Origin: Algoriphagus sp. AGSA1
GTDB taxonomy: Bacteria; Bacteroidota; Bacteroidia; Cytophagales; Cyclobacteriaceae
NCBI RefSeq assembly: GCF_021390545.1
Contig: NZ_JAJUWR010000014.1
Location: forward strand, 106,150 to 170,149
DNA length: 64,000 nt
Direction of reading: 5' to 3'
Shown here in pieces: positions 28,496-38,310 of the stretch (the stretch's first letter is position 1; each line of letters starts with the position of its first letter). Made by a program: the position numbers and the translations under genes. Below the pieces are notes generated by a model. It saw only the letters and a program-made list of their open reading frames with translations, had not been told where the DNA came from and searched no databases.

Positions 28496-28549
28496 TAAAA
28501 ACCGATTAAGCGCAACTTTTGGCAGAAATGCCAAAAGTTGCGCTTAATC
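28496..28549 (-). terminator. Terminator of the large type IX cargo gene
   Basis: A perfect 21-bp stem (28504-28524 with 28529-28549) carries a GAAA loop; on the minus strand GGTTTTTAGC follows. The stem includes the stop codon of the gene (28544-28546), so it also folds over the end of the reading frame. Confidence 0.85.
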
Positions 28550-31500
28550 AATAACTAAAACTGAAGATCTCTGGACTATAGTCATGTTTTGCTTGTGGTT
28601 TTTAATCCGCAGCAAAACCAGATATGATCCATTTTGTACCCCGATATCATTAAATCTCCCATCCCAGACACAGGATGATTTTACTCCATTTTTTAAATTA
28701 ACATCTTCACAATAGAAGATAAGTTGCCCCCAGCGATTAAGGATAGAGACCTCCAATTCATCCGTAAGATTATCTGGATAGATCTCAAAGATCCTTTCAG
28801 GATCTCCAGGTCGTATGGCTGTAGGGTACCGAACCTCAGGTTGACATTTGACTTCTACTTGAAAATCCGCAAAAAAGGCGCACCCCTGTATGTCTTTTGC
28901 AACTAAACTATAGCTGCCTTCCCGGGAAGGGCTAAAGGTGGAGGCATTGCTTATTTCCACTCCTTCTAGAATCCAGCTAAACTCTTTAAATCTACTTCCA
29001 GGTTCTATGACGGGAATATTATTCTTTGTTGGACAGATAGTATAGATACCACTTAGCTCCACAGGAGATGTATTGGATGGCGAAAGTTGGATTTGTCCTA
29101 TCCCTACATTACATCCATCACTATCGGATAGCGTAATGCGGTATTCACCCGCTTCCTGATCACTTAAAATGGGATTGTTGTCAAAGTCACGGAGATGCAG
29201 GTAACCTTGAGGACCTAACTTAAACCATTTTATATCATTTTGTCCAATTTCACTCCGAAGAAATACGGTAGTGGAAGTATCCTCGCTGCAAAATGGCAGT
29301 GCTTCCAATTCTAATGGGGAGGGAAGAGAGATTGTAGCTTGAAAAGATTTTTCTAGCTGACATAGCTTACCCTGGCTGTCTCTTCCTGTTATTCTATATA
29401 TCCCTGACTGGTTAATGGTGAAGTAGCCGTCAGAATGGGGGACCACCTTTGTCGCGTCTGGAGCTAAAAGTGTATAGTTCAGGTTTAAGTCTGTCTTTGG
29501 GTAGAGCAAATATTCACCACATGCTTCTACTTGGTCAGGAACTTGAAAATCCACATATTCCATTTTCTCGATAATTACTTCCTGTTGGACTAACTGTGTA
29601 TTCCCTTGTGGGTCGCTGATGGAAATACTATAGGATCCGACTGGAACTTCATGCTGGATCTGGGTTTTGTTTTCAAATTCACCTTTATATTCCGTTCCAT
29701 CTATCAAGCTAATGATTGAATATGTCCCACTCTGAGATTGTTGCCATTTAAGACCAATATAGCCTGAATCTATTCCAAGTGGCTGACATCGCTCGGATGA
29801 ATAGGTGAGAGAGTAATCCAAAAAGCCAGGAGGGGAAATATATCCCGGCAGTTCGATAGTTTTATTGTCATAAACATTCTCTCCATTCGAGGCCAACCCC
29901 CCTGTTTCAGCATTGAGGTAAATGGCTCCTTGGTACATATCATGGGCTGTCGTAGTGTAGGTGATTGTATAGGCCCTTTCTTCAAAAGGTTCTAGGGATG
30001 GGATATTCCAGTTGTCATAATTTAAATATTCATTGAGCCATACAAGCTCCAATTTGACACCTCCTGAGTTTTTCACCACAATGGTAAATGTTATGATTTC
30101 CATTTCCTTAGTAAAGCTGTCCCGGTCTGCGGTAAGGAATAGTTGAATGTTCGGCCTTAGGCTACAATCTTCACTGATGAATTTTACTTCTTTCCGGAAA
30201 CTTTCACATTCACCATCTTTGAACTGGCTTACCCAGATTGAAAATTCACCTGGTTTTGACATATCTATAGTAGGTTCCCCGACCATAGGAGTGGTCGTGG
30301 GATCATTGTCTTTATAGTATAGTACGGTGAATTCGGGGCTCGAATCCACTGTGAACAGGAAGCTATTATCTTCCATACAGAAAGACTTATCCTCTGTATA
30401 AGGTTGCGGCGTGCGGGGAGTCACAGCCAGATCTACAGGTATTCTCAAGCCTGTGCAAGAACCAGCAGGTCCCTCGGATACCCATATCCGTTCGGTTCCT
30501 ATCTGTGAAGTGTTTACATAGTACTCCAGTATAGGTGTGCCTCCTATTTCGGATGAAAAGAAATAAACCTGTAATCCCTCTGCGCTAGGTTTGATGTATT
30601 CAGAAAGTTCGGCAGGAGGGTCTCCTTGGCAGAATTCAGGCAGATCTATTGGGCCAAGGCCAGTAAATAACTCGTAACCTAAGCAGTGGGAGGCCGCAAA
30701 CTCTGCTTTTCCGGCTATAGGTATATCCAAGTCTCCATAGACTCCGTAACCGGTGCATTCCCCACCCATAAATTCCTTAACAAAGGGTATATCGGAGTAG
30801 GCTTGCTTGGTGGTTCCTCCTATGCCCGAAATCGTCCCGTTCACTGAGATTCTTGCGTCACAATTATCATTTGCCAAGACAAAACAATCTTCAGTCAGTT
30901 TTAAGGTATATTCCAAAGAAGCAATCAGCTCCTCAGGATTTGCTGTCACAGGTACAGTGCCCAGATCCCAGATGATGGCACCAGAAAGGCCTATAGAAGG
31001 GTCAAAAGTTACCTGGCCATAGGCAGAAGGGATCACTTTTGCATCTACAAAGGTGGCAGTATAAGGAATAGGAATGATAATTTTGGTTGACTCAGAGCTT
31101 TCCGATCCGACATTTCTGATGTCCAATTGATAGATGATTTCTTCACCGGGTTTTACAGTAGGAGAGTCCGGGGGAATTTCCCCATCTATTGATTTTATCT
31201 GGTTATGTGCATGGATCTCGGGGGAATAGGAGAGAATCGAAAAGGCTAAGGCGTAGAGTGTGAACAAATCCTGATTAGTTCCATATCTGAAACGTGCCGA
31301 GGTCTGGTTGTTAGCAATGATGGAATTATTTGGATTTGGAATATCCCACTGTACTATGTCGATACCGGTGTTATTGCTTAAAATTGGACTTCTTGAGGGT
31401 TCAATTAAGCCCCCATCTGCTTTTCTAATAGGTGTGTAAATTGATGAATTAAAAAAATTATCCGTGGAGTTTTTTGGGTGATGCAAGGGGATCCAGTTGC

Positions 31501-32809
31501 CTTTTTGATCCATTATTTCCAAAAAGTCCCCTAAGGTAGGTTTATCCCCTTCCCCGGCCATGATGCCCAGTTTGAGATTTACTGGACCGTCTTTCACCGT
31601 ACCAAATCCTTTGATTTCTATCTCCCCCACTGTTTGTACGCCATTTTGAGCTTCCACAAATGTGTAACCGTCAAAAATGGTGACATCGCGCATGTTCATA
31701 GTGGAATTCTGATAGATAACTATCAACCCCCAGTGGCCGTAGAATCCGGTGTTATCTGATTGGCCTTCCGTGAGCGCGATATCTGCAATGGTATATTTCC
31801 CACTCCCGCGATTTTGGACGAGTTGGGTTACATCCGCATATCCAACATACATTTCACCTAGCTCAACTTCGGGGTAAAGTATTGCATTGCCTGCCGCAGT
31901 GATTTCAGTATATGTGGTGGCACCAGGTGCTTTTAATTTTACCTTACGCTTGTCAAATTCCTTAGTTTGATAAAGATAGGGAGTATAGGTACCAGAAGCG
32001 AGTAATTTGATGGCATTATCTTTTAGACCATCTTCTTCTATTACAGATTCGGTAGCACGGGTTAGTTCAGTGACGGAAAAGGTAAACCCATTGGCTGAAA
32101 AGGTGACAGGCTTAAAAGTTGCCGTAGATTTTCCATTGGAGTGAAGGATTTTGAGATCTTCCACAGGGGTATATCCACCCATAAAATCTAAGCTATATTG
32201 TACTTGTCCATCATAGCTAAATGTAAACGAGATGGTTTGCTGCCCATCTGCTGAGTTTAGGTCGTAGATGGGGAAGTACTCACCATTCATATCATAGGCA
32301 TAGTGGACATTGAAGGTATAAGGGAAGTAATCTAATTCTTCGAAAGGACTGATAACAGACTCTTTCTTATCAAGTGTAATGGGAGTTCCCAGATCACCTT
32401 TTTTGGTTGTCTCGAAAGTCAGTCCTTGGCCTTGCTTGGTTCTTCCTGACCAGTAAAGTCCGGCATAGATGACCTCCGTGCAGTTCGGGTCAGCTCCGTT
32501 TTCCTCAGAAAACATAAGGGTAGCTGAGGAAGAGTTGAAGGTCTCTGGGTCACTATCGATATCCACAAATTTCATTTTCTCCAATGCATTCTGAACATCA
32601 TCCCGATAAGATTCTAACGTGAGGTTTGTGTTACCTATCACCGTGAAGTCCCCTCTGAGATGGAAAATATTGTTATGGGGGGCAGGGTTGCCTACCCTGT
32701 GACGGAATGGGACCCGGTAGTCATTTTGTGCATGTGCCGAAGTGATCACCGCTACAGCACCTAGACAAAACAAAAGGAATGGTAGAAAGTAGAATTTTCC
32801 GAAAGGCAT
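28544..32809 (-). CDS. Very large secreted protein with type IX secretion C-terminal (gliding-type) domain
   Basis: 1421 residues. A signal peptide (FYFLPFLLFCLGAVAVITSAHA) is followed by a long region of beta-rich repeats; around residues 560-680 there are DUF11-like conserved-repeat features (NVGSESSESTKIIIPIP), and several Cys-containing adhesin-like segments come later. The last 90 residues (from about YPTAIRPGDPERIFEIYPD to the end) match the gliding-motility-associated CTD with LNRWGQLIFYCED and WDGRFNDIGVQNGSYLVLL, which directs export by the type IX system and surface attachment. It is probably a cell-surface adhesin. Ends in an unusually strong terminator. Confidence 0.88.
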   Translation of the reverse strand: MPFGKFYFLPFLLFCLGAVAVITSAHAQNDYRVPFRHRVGNPAPHNNIFHLRGDFTVIGNTNLTLESYRDDVQNALEKMKFVDIDSDPETFNSSSATLMFSEENGADPNCTEVIYAGLYWSGRTKQGQGLTFETTKKGDLGTPITLDKKESVISPFEELDYFPYTFNVHYAYDMNGEYFPIYDLNSADGQQTISFTFSYDGQVQYSLDFMGGYTPVEDLKILHSNGKSTATFKPVTFSANGFTFSVTELTRATESVIEEDGLKDNAIKLLASGTYTPYLYQTKEFDKRKVKLKAPGATTYTEITAAGNAILYPEVELGEMYVGYADVTQLVQNRGSGKYTIADIALTEGQSDNTGFYGHWGLIVIYQNSTMNMRDVTIFDGYTFVEAQNGVQTVGEIEIKGFGTVKDGPVNLKLGIMAGEGDKPTLGDFLEIMDQKGNWIPLHHPKNSTDNFFNSSIYTPIRKADGGLIEPSRSPILSNNTGIDIVQWDIPNPNNSIIANNQTSARFRYGTNQDLFTLYALAFSILSYSPEIHAHNQIKSIDGEIPPDSPTVKPGEEIIYQLDIRNVGSESSESTKIIIPIPYTATFVDAKVIPSAYGQVTFDPSIGLSGAIIWDLGTVPVTANPEELIASLEYTLKLTEDCFVLANDNCDARISVNGTISGIGGTTKQAYSDIPFVKEFMGGECTGYGVYGDLDIPIAGKAEFAASHCLGYELFTGLGPIDLPEFCQGDPPAELSEYIKPSAEGLQVYFFSSEIGGTPILEYYVNTSQIGTERIWVSEGPAGSCTGLRIPVDLAVTPRTPQPYTEDKSFCMEDNSFLFTVDSSPEFTVLYYKDNDPTTTPMVGEPTIDMSKPGEFSIWVSQFKDGECESFRKEVKFISEDCSLRPNIQLFLTADRDSFTKEMEIITFTIVVKNSGGVKLELVWLNEYLNYDNWNIPSLEPFEERAYTITYTTTAHDMYQGAIYLNAETGGLASNGENVYDNKTIELPGYISPPGFLDYSLTYSSERCQPLGIDSGYIGLKWQQSQSGTYSIISLIDGTEYKGEFENKTQIQHEVPVGSYSISISDPQGNTQLVQQEVIIEKMEYVDFQVPDQVEACGEYLLYPKTDLNLNYTLLAPDATKVVPHSDGYFTINQSGIYRITGRDSQGKLCQLEKSFQATISLPSPLELEALPFCSEDTSTTVFLRSEIGQNDIKWFKLGPQGYLHLRDFDNNPILSDQEAGEYRITLSDSDGCNVGIGQIQLSPSNTSPVELSGIYTICPTKNNIPVIEPGSRFKEFSWILEGVEISNASTFSPSREGSYSLVAKDIQGCAFFADFQVEVKCQPEVRYPTAIRPGDPERIFEIYPDNLTDELEVSILNRWGQLIFYCEDVNLKNGVKSSCVWDGRFNDIGVQNGSYLVLLRIKNHKQNMTIVQRSSVLVID

Positions 32810-33430
32810 AGATAGGTGCTAGAAAGCAGAATGTACAGGTAGATAAATCGGTATTTTATGGAAAATCCCGTGTAAAAATATAGTTAGTTTTCATATTTAA
32901 AAAATAAATATTGTGCATGGCAAACCTCCTAATTCCAGCTAGTTATAATTGATTTAAAAAGGTTTTAAAATTGCCCTTGGAGATAGTGCCATGGTTATCC
33001 CCTAAAAATAGTGAATTTTAGTTTTAAAGAGAGCGTTGTGGAACTTACGATAACTGAGTTCTAATTCATTTCACTGCCATTATATTTGTTTTTTATGACT
33101 TTTATTTGTCACTGCGTCTGTGCATACCCTCAGAGCAGCATATATTAATCCTGTAAAATCATTGCGGTACGAGTAGCATTGATGGCCGTTTCCCGGAGAG
33201 GATTGAAACAGGCTATAGGGAAGACAAGACCCCATCAAATTCACGGGGAACTTAATGCAACCTTTCTTATTCTTAGCCATGGGGGGAGAAGCATTTGTGT
33301 TATGAGTTTCATTTTCCCAGATGTTCTCAGCCGTCATCTCATACTTGAATCCAGATTGGTAAAGAAAATATGCCTGTGCCCATTATCAGTGTCAACCCCG
33401 CCTGCGGCAGGTGTATTCTATTTGGCAACT
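32810..33430. other. 621-bp region between the two cargo genes, nothing recognised
   Basis: It must contain the promoter of the 1421-residue protein gene. A small GC-rich palindrome CCTGCGGCAGG lies at 33401-33411. Short open frames on both strands (for example 33080-33337 minus) look accidental. Confidence 0.4.
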
Positions 33431-36043
33431 TTAGCGAACAAGTACAAAAGTGCCTTTTTTCTCCTCGCGCTGCGTTTTTTTATCCAGGGTGTAATAATAG
33501 TTGACCATATAGGCATAAGATCCGATGGGAGCCTCTTTTCCGTTTATTCTGCCGTCCCAGCCAGTATCCCCGTAATAAACCAGTGCTCCCCAACGGTCAT
33601 ATATCCATAGTTCAAAATTGACCTTGCAATGGGATACGCCTTCATAAATCCCGGGCGCTTGCCTGGAGTCGAAGCCGGTTGGCATCCTGATCATGGGAAC
33701 GGTTTCGCTCACCTCAATGGCTTTGATGACCTGGCTGCATCCCTTTTGGTTCCTGATCGTGACCGAGTAAAATCCTGCTGATAAATTTTCTGCGATTGGG
33801 CCATCTAAGTTGGGATCATGCTGCCAATCATAGGTATAAGGGCCGTGGTCTTCAAGTAGTTTAAGTTCGATTGTCCCAGAGGATTCGCTGGCGCAGGCTA
33901 CGTTTGTAATCTCCGCATTGGCCAATGGCTCAGCCACTTTAATAGGGATTTCAGTAGATATACCCACACAAGAAGGATTTTCTGCCCCATAAACGGTGTA
34001 GCCAATTCCGGCTTGTATTCCGGGTTGGTCCCAAATTACTTGGATTTCATGGCTTCCCTGTCCTGAAACAAGTTTACCCCCGGTAACCGTCCATTCATAC
34101 GCTCTTCCCTGTACGTGGGTTTCAACGCTGTAAGTGTGGGCCAGTCCAGGGTCAAAACACACTTCCTCCGGACCAATTGGTCTTAGCGCCTGAAGATCGG
34201 AGTCAATCTTCACTTCCAATTCAACTGGGCGACCCGGGCAGCCATTTTCAGTATAGGGTGTCATGATAAGCTTTGCATCGGGATTGGTTGGACCCCACCT
34301 GACCAAGACAGAGTCTAGGTAGCTTTCTAGGATTTCCCCTCCAATAGCTTCAAATTTAGTGTCGGTGATATCCTGCTTGTCCACCAACCGGTACATTATT
34401 TCCTCGATATAGGGACATACAGTGGTCTGCCCGACCAGTTCGGCTTCTGGGTTCATTACTTCCACTTCAAATGTGGCCTCATCCCCTTCTTCACAGGAAC
34501 CGGTGGATGCGGTGACACTGATTATATACTTGCCAGGCCTGGTAAAAGTATGAGAGGCAGGTTGACCCGTTTGGGAGGGACTACCGTCTCCAAAGTCCCA
34601 TACAAAATACGTAAAATCGGAAGCGCTGGTACTGATGCTCCATTCCCCTTGCTGATCAAGACAGGCCACTTTGTCGCCAATTACTTCAAATTCATATTCT
34701 GATTGGATATCGATGTCCAGATTACCCAATGCTGCCCCGGCTGCATAGCCATAAGACTCCCGGAATCCAAAACCATAAACATATGCGGCAAAGCCATCCG
34801 GGTTGGTCAAATGGTGCACACCTCCTGATACCCTGATTCTGGCAATCTGAAAATCGGTATCGCCAGGCAATGGTTCAAAAAATCCTCCGATGTTGTTGCC
34901 ATCCAGAGTCGTCTTATGCTGTGTACCAGTTTCCACTACAATGTTGACATAATGGTTGCTAATGTTAGCCATTTGGAAGGAATTGAAAACCAGGTCTTTT
35001 AGAAATTGCTCAATCGGACTGTAGGTGATCATAAAAGGATCCCCGATGTCAGAAAGTCCCGGAATATTACTATCGTTACATCCTACGCCTCTCGAAAATA
35101 CGGTGACAGATGAGGGCTTGGATGTTTCAATTTTTCCTGATTCGTCCGCACGGAAATTTATTGTTAGAAATTGACCCTTGTGAATGATCCCTTGAGGTAC
35201 TCCATTTAGACTGACTTCAGTGCCGTCCTCCGAAGCCAGTACTTTAACCAACTCTCCTGATGTCCTCTCTTTCAATGCGATATGTACGAAGTGTTTGCCC
35301 CAGGAACTGACTGGATATGCCTGCTGGAAAAGATTGTCACATGCCTCACAATCTCCCACCCAAGTGCACATGCTTCCTCCAAATACGGCAATTTTTTTAC
35401 AGTCGTTTTCATTATCATCTACTATCCGTACCCGGGAACCTGTCAAATCTTTATCTGCTTTGATCTGGTAACTCTGCCCACGGTTAAGTACAATAATAGA
35501 CGGCACCCCGGCCCTGTTGCCGCTGACCGAATTCACCGAAGTGGTGATTTCTATTTTGGTATTGTCCTCTGAGGCCACCACCAGTAAGGTACTGGGAAAG
35601 GGACTGACTTCCTGATGCGAGGTGATGTAATAATCTTTTCCCAAACCCCCAATAGGCAAAACCACTGTACCATCAGTAGTTCTGAACATTTCGTTGAAAG
35701 CATGGACCGCAATTTTTCCAGTGGCTTTGATAAAAATACCTTTGTTTTCCACCTTCCCTGAAGTTCTGTGCACCAGGTTAAGATTACCTGAATTCACCCG
35801 GAATTCATACTGTTGACCTGTATTCAAATCAAACGACGATGAGCGACCGAGGTATTCTATCACCCCTGAAGTCTTTTCATTAGCTGTTATGATTAGTACA
35901 ACGTCACTGTAACGACCATCTTCCATATCAAGATTCTCCATGAATCCGACCCAAAATTCCGTACCAATAGTCGAATTCTGCCCCATGGCCATCTGCCACG
36001 AGCTGATAAACAACAGAAGCGAAAGAAAATATCTACAGGGCAT
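33431..36043 (-). CDS. Secreted IgGFc-binding-like / PKD protein with type IX C-terminal domain
   Basis: 870 residues. After a signal peptide (RYFLSLLLFISSWQMAMGQ) the first about 420 residues resemble IgGFc-binding N-terminal domains (GTEFWVGFMEN at the start, repeated VVxASEDxTxxEI blocks). A PKD domain follows (FVWDFGDGSPSQTG about 485-498, HTFTRPGKYIISVTAS), then further Ig-like segments, and finally a gliding-type CTD with WIYDRWGALVYYGDTGWDG and IGSYAYMVNYYYT. It is probably exported by the type IX system and placed on the cell surface, like its neighbour 621 bp away in the same orientation. Confidence 0.88.
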   Translation of the reverse strand: MPCRYFLSLLLFISSWQMAMGQNSTIGTEFWVGFMENLDMEDGRYSDVVLIITANEKTSGVIEYLGRSSSFDLNTGQQYEFRVNSGNLNLVHRTSGKVENKGIFIKATGKIAVHAFNEMFRTTDGTVVLPIGGLGKDYYITSHQEVSPFPSTLLVVASEDNTKIEITTSVNSVSGNRAGVPSIIVLNRGQSYQIKADKDLTGSRVRIVDDNENDCKKIAVFGGSMCTWVGDCEACDNLFQQAYPVSSWGKHFVHIALKERTSGELVKVLASEDGTEVSLNGVPQGIIHKGQFLTINFRADESGKIETSKPSSVTVFSRGVGCNDSNIPGLSDIGDPFMITYSPIEQFLKDLVFNSFQMANISNHYVNIVVETGTQHKTTLDGNNIGGFFEPLPGDTDFQIARIRVSGGVHHLTNPDGFAAYVYGFGFRESYGYAAGAALGNLDIDIQSEYEFEVIGDKVACLDQQGEWSISTSASDFTYFVWDFGDGSPSQTGQPASHTFTRPGKYIISVTASTGSCEEGDEATFEVEVMNPEAELVGQTTVCPYIEEIMYRLVDKQDITDTKFEAIGGEILESYLDSVLVRWGPTNPDAKLIMTPYTENGCPGRPVELEVKIDSDLQALRPIGPEEVCFDPGLAHTYSVETHVQGRAYEWTVTGGKLVSGQGSHEIQVIWDQPGIQAGIGYTVYGAENPSCVGISTEIPIKVAEPLANAEITNVACASESSGTIELKLLEDHGPYTYDWQHDPNLDGPIAENLSAGFYSVTIRNQKGCSQVIKAIEVSETVPMIRMPTGFDSRQAPGIYEGVSHCKVNFELWIYDRWGALVYYGDTGWDGRINGKEAPIGSYAYMVNYYYTLDKKTQREEKKGTFVLVR

Positions 36044-36362
36044 TACCGTATAGATGATATATAGTGGGTAGACTCCAAGTAATTATACTCGGAAAGCAAA
36101 TCAATGCCAGGATGTGGCAAGGTACGCATGATCCTTATTTCCATTTAGCAACACGTTATTGCATGCCGGGAATCATATTTTCGAAGAAAAATCTGTGACG
36201 GAAAGAATCTTAGTTTGATCCTTCACTCCAGCGGTCATTATCTTGGTATTTGAGTCTCCGATATCAATGTATAGACAAATTAACTTACTATTGACCGTGA
36301 AGTTTCGGTAATCATTGGCATTCGCATGCAATGGTTACCATAATTATTCGGTTTTATAAAAC

Positions 36363-36370
36363 CAAAGATA
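36363..36370 (-). promoter_or_regulatory. Possible -7 element upstream of the IgGFc/PKD gene
   Basis: On the minus strand TATCTTTG matches the Bacteroidota -7 consensus. The -33 region reads GTTT at about the right distance, a poor match. It would give a leader of about 310 nt. The rest of 36044-36438 shows nothing else recognisable. Confidence 0.35.
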
Positions 36371-36438
36371 ATAAGTCCAATAAATTTTTAAACTAAAATC
36401 ACTATAAAAATAATTATCTGATTCAATCTTATTGAGAA

Positions 36439-36798
36439 TTAGCCCATGCGCTTTTCATCTTCTTCATGGAGCATTTCCTGAATTCGCTTGACTCTTCTTC
36501 GTGTTTTCACTTTACCATAGATATAGTAGGAGATAAGCCCTCCGTAGATCACATAACCTACAGTTGGTATTTGCCCTTGATAAGCCATAGTGACAAAAGC
36601 CAGTCCTGCACAAGCCAGAAAAAAAATCGTCACAACAGATGAGAATTTTATGATCTTCAGATATAAAAGCCAGATCAGTAGAGCCATTCCAAAAAAGAAT
36701 AATGAGTACCATGTTCCACCATAGGCGGTTAACCCAATTATGAGAAAGGCAAAGCTAAATATGAAACAGAGAAAGAATATGACGATTTTTTCAAGCAT
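36439..36798 (-). CDS. Small four-helix membrane protein of unknown function
   Basis: 119 residues with four hydrophobic segments (about 4-26, 31-48, 53-70, 77-93) and a basic, then acidic C-terminal tail beginning GKVKTRRRVKRIQEMLHEE. The tail suggests a cytoplasmic end. No family recognised. A decayed copy of its C-terminus and upstream region lies 2.7 kb away at 39141-39313, so the gene was once duplicated here. Confidence 0.65.
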   Translation of the reverse strand: MLEKIVIFFLCFIFSFAFLIIGLTAYGGTWYSLFFFGMALLIWLLYLKIIKFSSVVTIFFLACAGLAFVTMAYQGQIPTVGYVIYGGLISYYIYGKVKTRRRVKRIQEMLHEEDEKRMG

Positions 36799-37104
36799 AG
36801 AAGGATTCTTTTAATAGATAAAAAGTGAAAGTTGAGTTACGTCTTGCTTTTTCTATGATCTACAAAGGAAGTTCAATTTAGCCTAAACTTTTCTTTTTGG
36901 CAATTTGGAGTTGATAAATTTAAACCATCAAGTAAAGAAAACTCGATTTATTTTCCGATACAGTAAGTGTTAACTATTTGACTTTCAAATCTATTATAGA
37001 ACTTGAGTTGTACAGATTAGTCTGCTATGTGGGGTATTAGCTCAACTCTCGATTGATCATTTGGTGTTCTCCCTAATTTCGCCAGTGTTCTCCCTTTATT
37101 TTTA
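36799..37104. other. 306-bp intergenic region with a 21-bp-spaced direct repeat
   Basis: GTGTTCTCCCT occurs at 37064-37074 and again at 37085-37095, just after the toxin gene of the ParDE-like pair. The rest shows only the upstream region of the small membrane protein gene, part of which is shared with 39287-39313. Confidence 0.4.
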
Positions 37105-37377
37105 TTAAGGAAATCTCTGTTTACCAATTATCCTGATGATCCTAACTTGATCTTCAATTGAAAAATAAATTGTGTGTGAACTATGTACGCAAAATCGATA
37201 ACCAGGTCTAATTTCTGTAGCAGATGGATACATTTCAGGCCTTTCCGCAATTCTCTCAAAAGCGTTTTCCAATGAGGAAAAGTATTTTTCTGCCTGTAGT
37301 TCTCCAAAATTGGATAATCCATACAAATAAATATGGATTAAGTCTTCTTCCGCTTCCCGGGTGAGTGAAAATGTCAT
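37105..37377 (-). CDS. parE: RelE/ParE-family toxin
   Basis: 90 residues of the ParE type: LTREAEEDLIHIYLYG at the N-terminus, FERIAERPEMYPSATEIRPGYRF in the middle and VRIIRIIGKQRF at the end, the usual order of this small fold. ParE toxins poison gyrase, but relatives of this fold cleave mRNA, so the target is not certain. The gene starts on the last base of the antitoxin stop codon, which is the typical arrangement of a type II pair. Confidence 0.85.
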   Translation of the reverse strand: MTFSLTREAEEDLIHIYLYGLSNFGELQAEKYFSSLENAFERIAERPEMYPSATEIRPGYRFCVHSSHTIYFSIEDQVRIIRIIGKQRFP

Positions 37378-37619
37378 TACGCTTTTCGAGCGCGTCTTTT
37401 GGCTTCTTCTAAAATCTCAGCCATGGATTTGTGGGATATCCCGCTTTCCTCACCCTTAATTAGCTCATTTCTTAGCCAGATTCGCTCTTCTTCCTGTTCT
37501 CGCTGATGCCGGATCAAATCATTGATCAACTCGCTTTTGCTGGCATATTCATTTTCCTGAACCTTTTGCTTCATCCAGCGGTCATTTGGTTCATTTACTG
37601 TTATAGTTTGTCTGGCCAT
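37377..37619 (-). CDS. parD: ParD-like ribbon-helix-helix antitoxin
   Basis: 80 residues. The N-terminus ARQTITVNEPNDRWMKQKV followed by EYASKSELINDLIR is a ribbon-helix-helix DNA-binding domain, and the charged tail (EEERIWLRNELIKGEESG) is the toxin-binding part of ParD antitoxins. It should neutralise the adjacent toxin and repress its own promoter; a palindrome 16 bp upstream is a likely operator. Confidence 0.85.
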   Translation of the reverse strand: MARQTITVNEPNDRWMKQKVQENEYASKSELINDLIRHQREQEEERIWLRNELIKGEESGISHKSMAEILEEAKRRARKA

Positions 37620-37634
37620 TGTGTAGTGTAGTTA

Positions 37635-37652
37635 TGGTGTAATAATACACCA
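37635..37652. promoter_or_regulatory. Likely ParD operator
   Basis: TGGTGTAATAATACACCA has 7-bp arms around a 4-bp spacer and lies 16 bp upstream of the antitoxin start, a normal place for autorepression. Confidence 0.55.
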
Positions 37653-37803
37653 ATAAAATTAAATTATCAAGGTTAAAGTTCCTCAACAGTTACTTAGTAC
37701 TTCTTGTCTACACGATGATAACTCCTAACTGATATAGCAACCTTTTAAGTGGATGTCTCAAATTTTGCAACAACCACTTCCTTCACTATATCACCCAAAA
37801 AAA

Positions 37804-38145
37804 TTAGTTGTATTTCTCTTTTAATAAAATGGCGACCTCTTTTTCCAGTTTTCGAAAACCTGAAGGGGATGCACCAGTCAACCAAAATATAGGTAGAATC
37901 ACAACAGCTAATTCCGTCATTGCTAATCCTGACAGTAAACCTCCTCCATAAGAGGGGGCAGATGCAATTATGGAGATCTCATTTTCTCAAACTGTAAGTT
38001 GAACCCCTAGAAAAGTGGATTTTTGTACGATAATACTTTTATCACCTAGTCCAAATAGCTTTGATGTGTAACCACTAGGTAATTCATTTTCAAGAAATCT
38101 TAAAAGGTCAGCATTAGAAGGAGCGTTTGTTACTTTGATTGTCAT
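37804..38145 (-). pseudogene. Small membrane protein gene interrupted by one in-frame TGA
   Basis: From ATG at 38145 the frame reads MTIKVTNAPSNADLLRFLEN and on to GVQLTV, meets a TGA at 37987-37989 (codon 53), then continues with good coding character through SYGGGLLSGLAMTELAVVIL and a C-terminal FRKLEKEVAILLKEKYN to TAA at 37804. The second half carries one membrane helix. The intact protein would have about 113 residues. TGA could be a mutated TGG or CGA. Family not recognised. Confidence 0.65.
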
Positions 38146-38239
38146 AGTTACAAATCAGTTGAGATATCAAGTTGAATTTGCGATGGTTCCTGCTAAGATG
38201 TTGGCTTCAATCACATTCATAACCTATAAATCCTAAATT

Positions 38240-38266
38240 AATTATGTCGCCAACGGCGACATAATT
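38240..38266. repeat. 12-bp-stem hairpin with AAC loop
   Basis: AATTATGTCGCC and GGCGACATAATT pair perfectly around AAC. It lies between the lipoprotein gene end (38311) and the interrupted gene, and may end the lipoprotein transcript although no strong T-run follows. A GCCAACGGC core also occurs at 43063-43071. Confidence 0.6.
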
Positions 38267-38310
38267 TCTAAAATACTTTCTATAGTTAGTTATTTGTGCG
38301 ATTGGGAAAA

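Noticed and set aside
33080..33337. An 85-codon minus-strand frame between the two cargo genes
   Set aside because: No signal, no family feature, overlapped by other accidental frames.
37987..37989. Possible selenocysteine codon at the in-frame TGA
   Set aside because: No downstream SECIS-like stem was evident and the family is unknown; a simple nonsense mutation is more likely.
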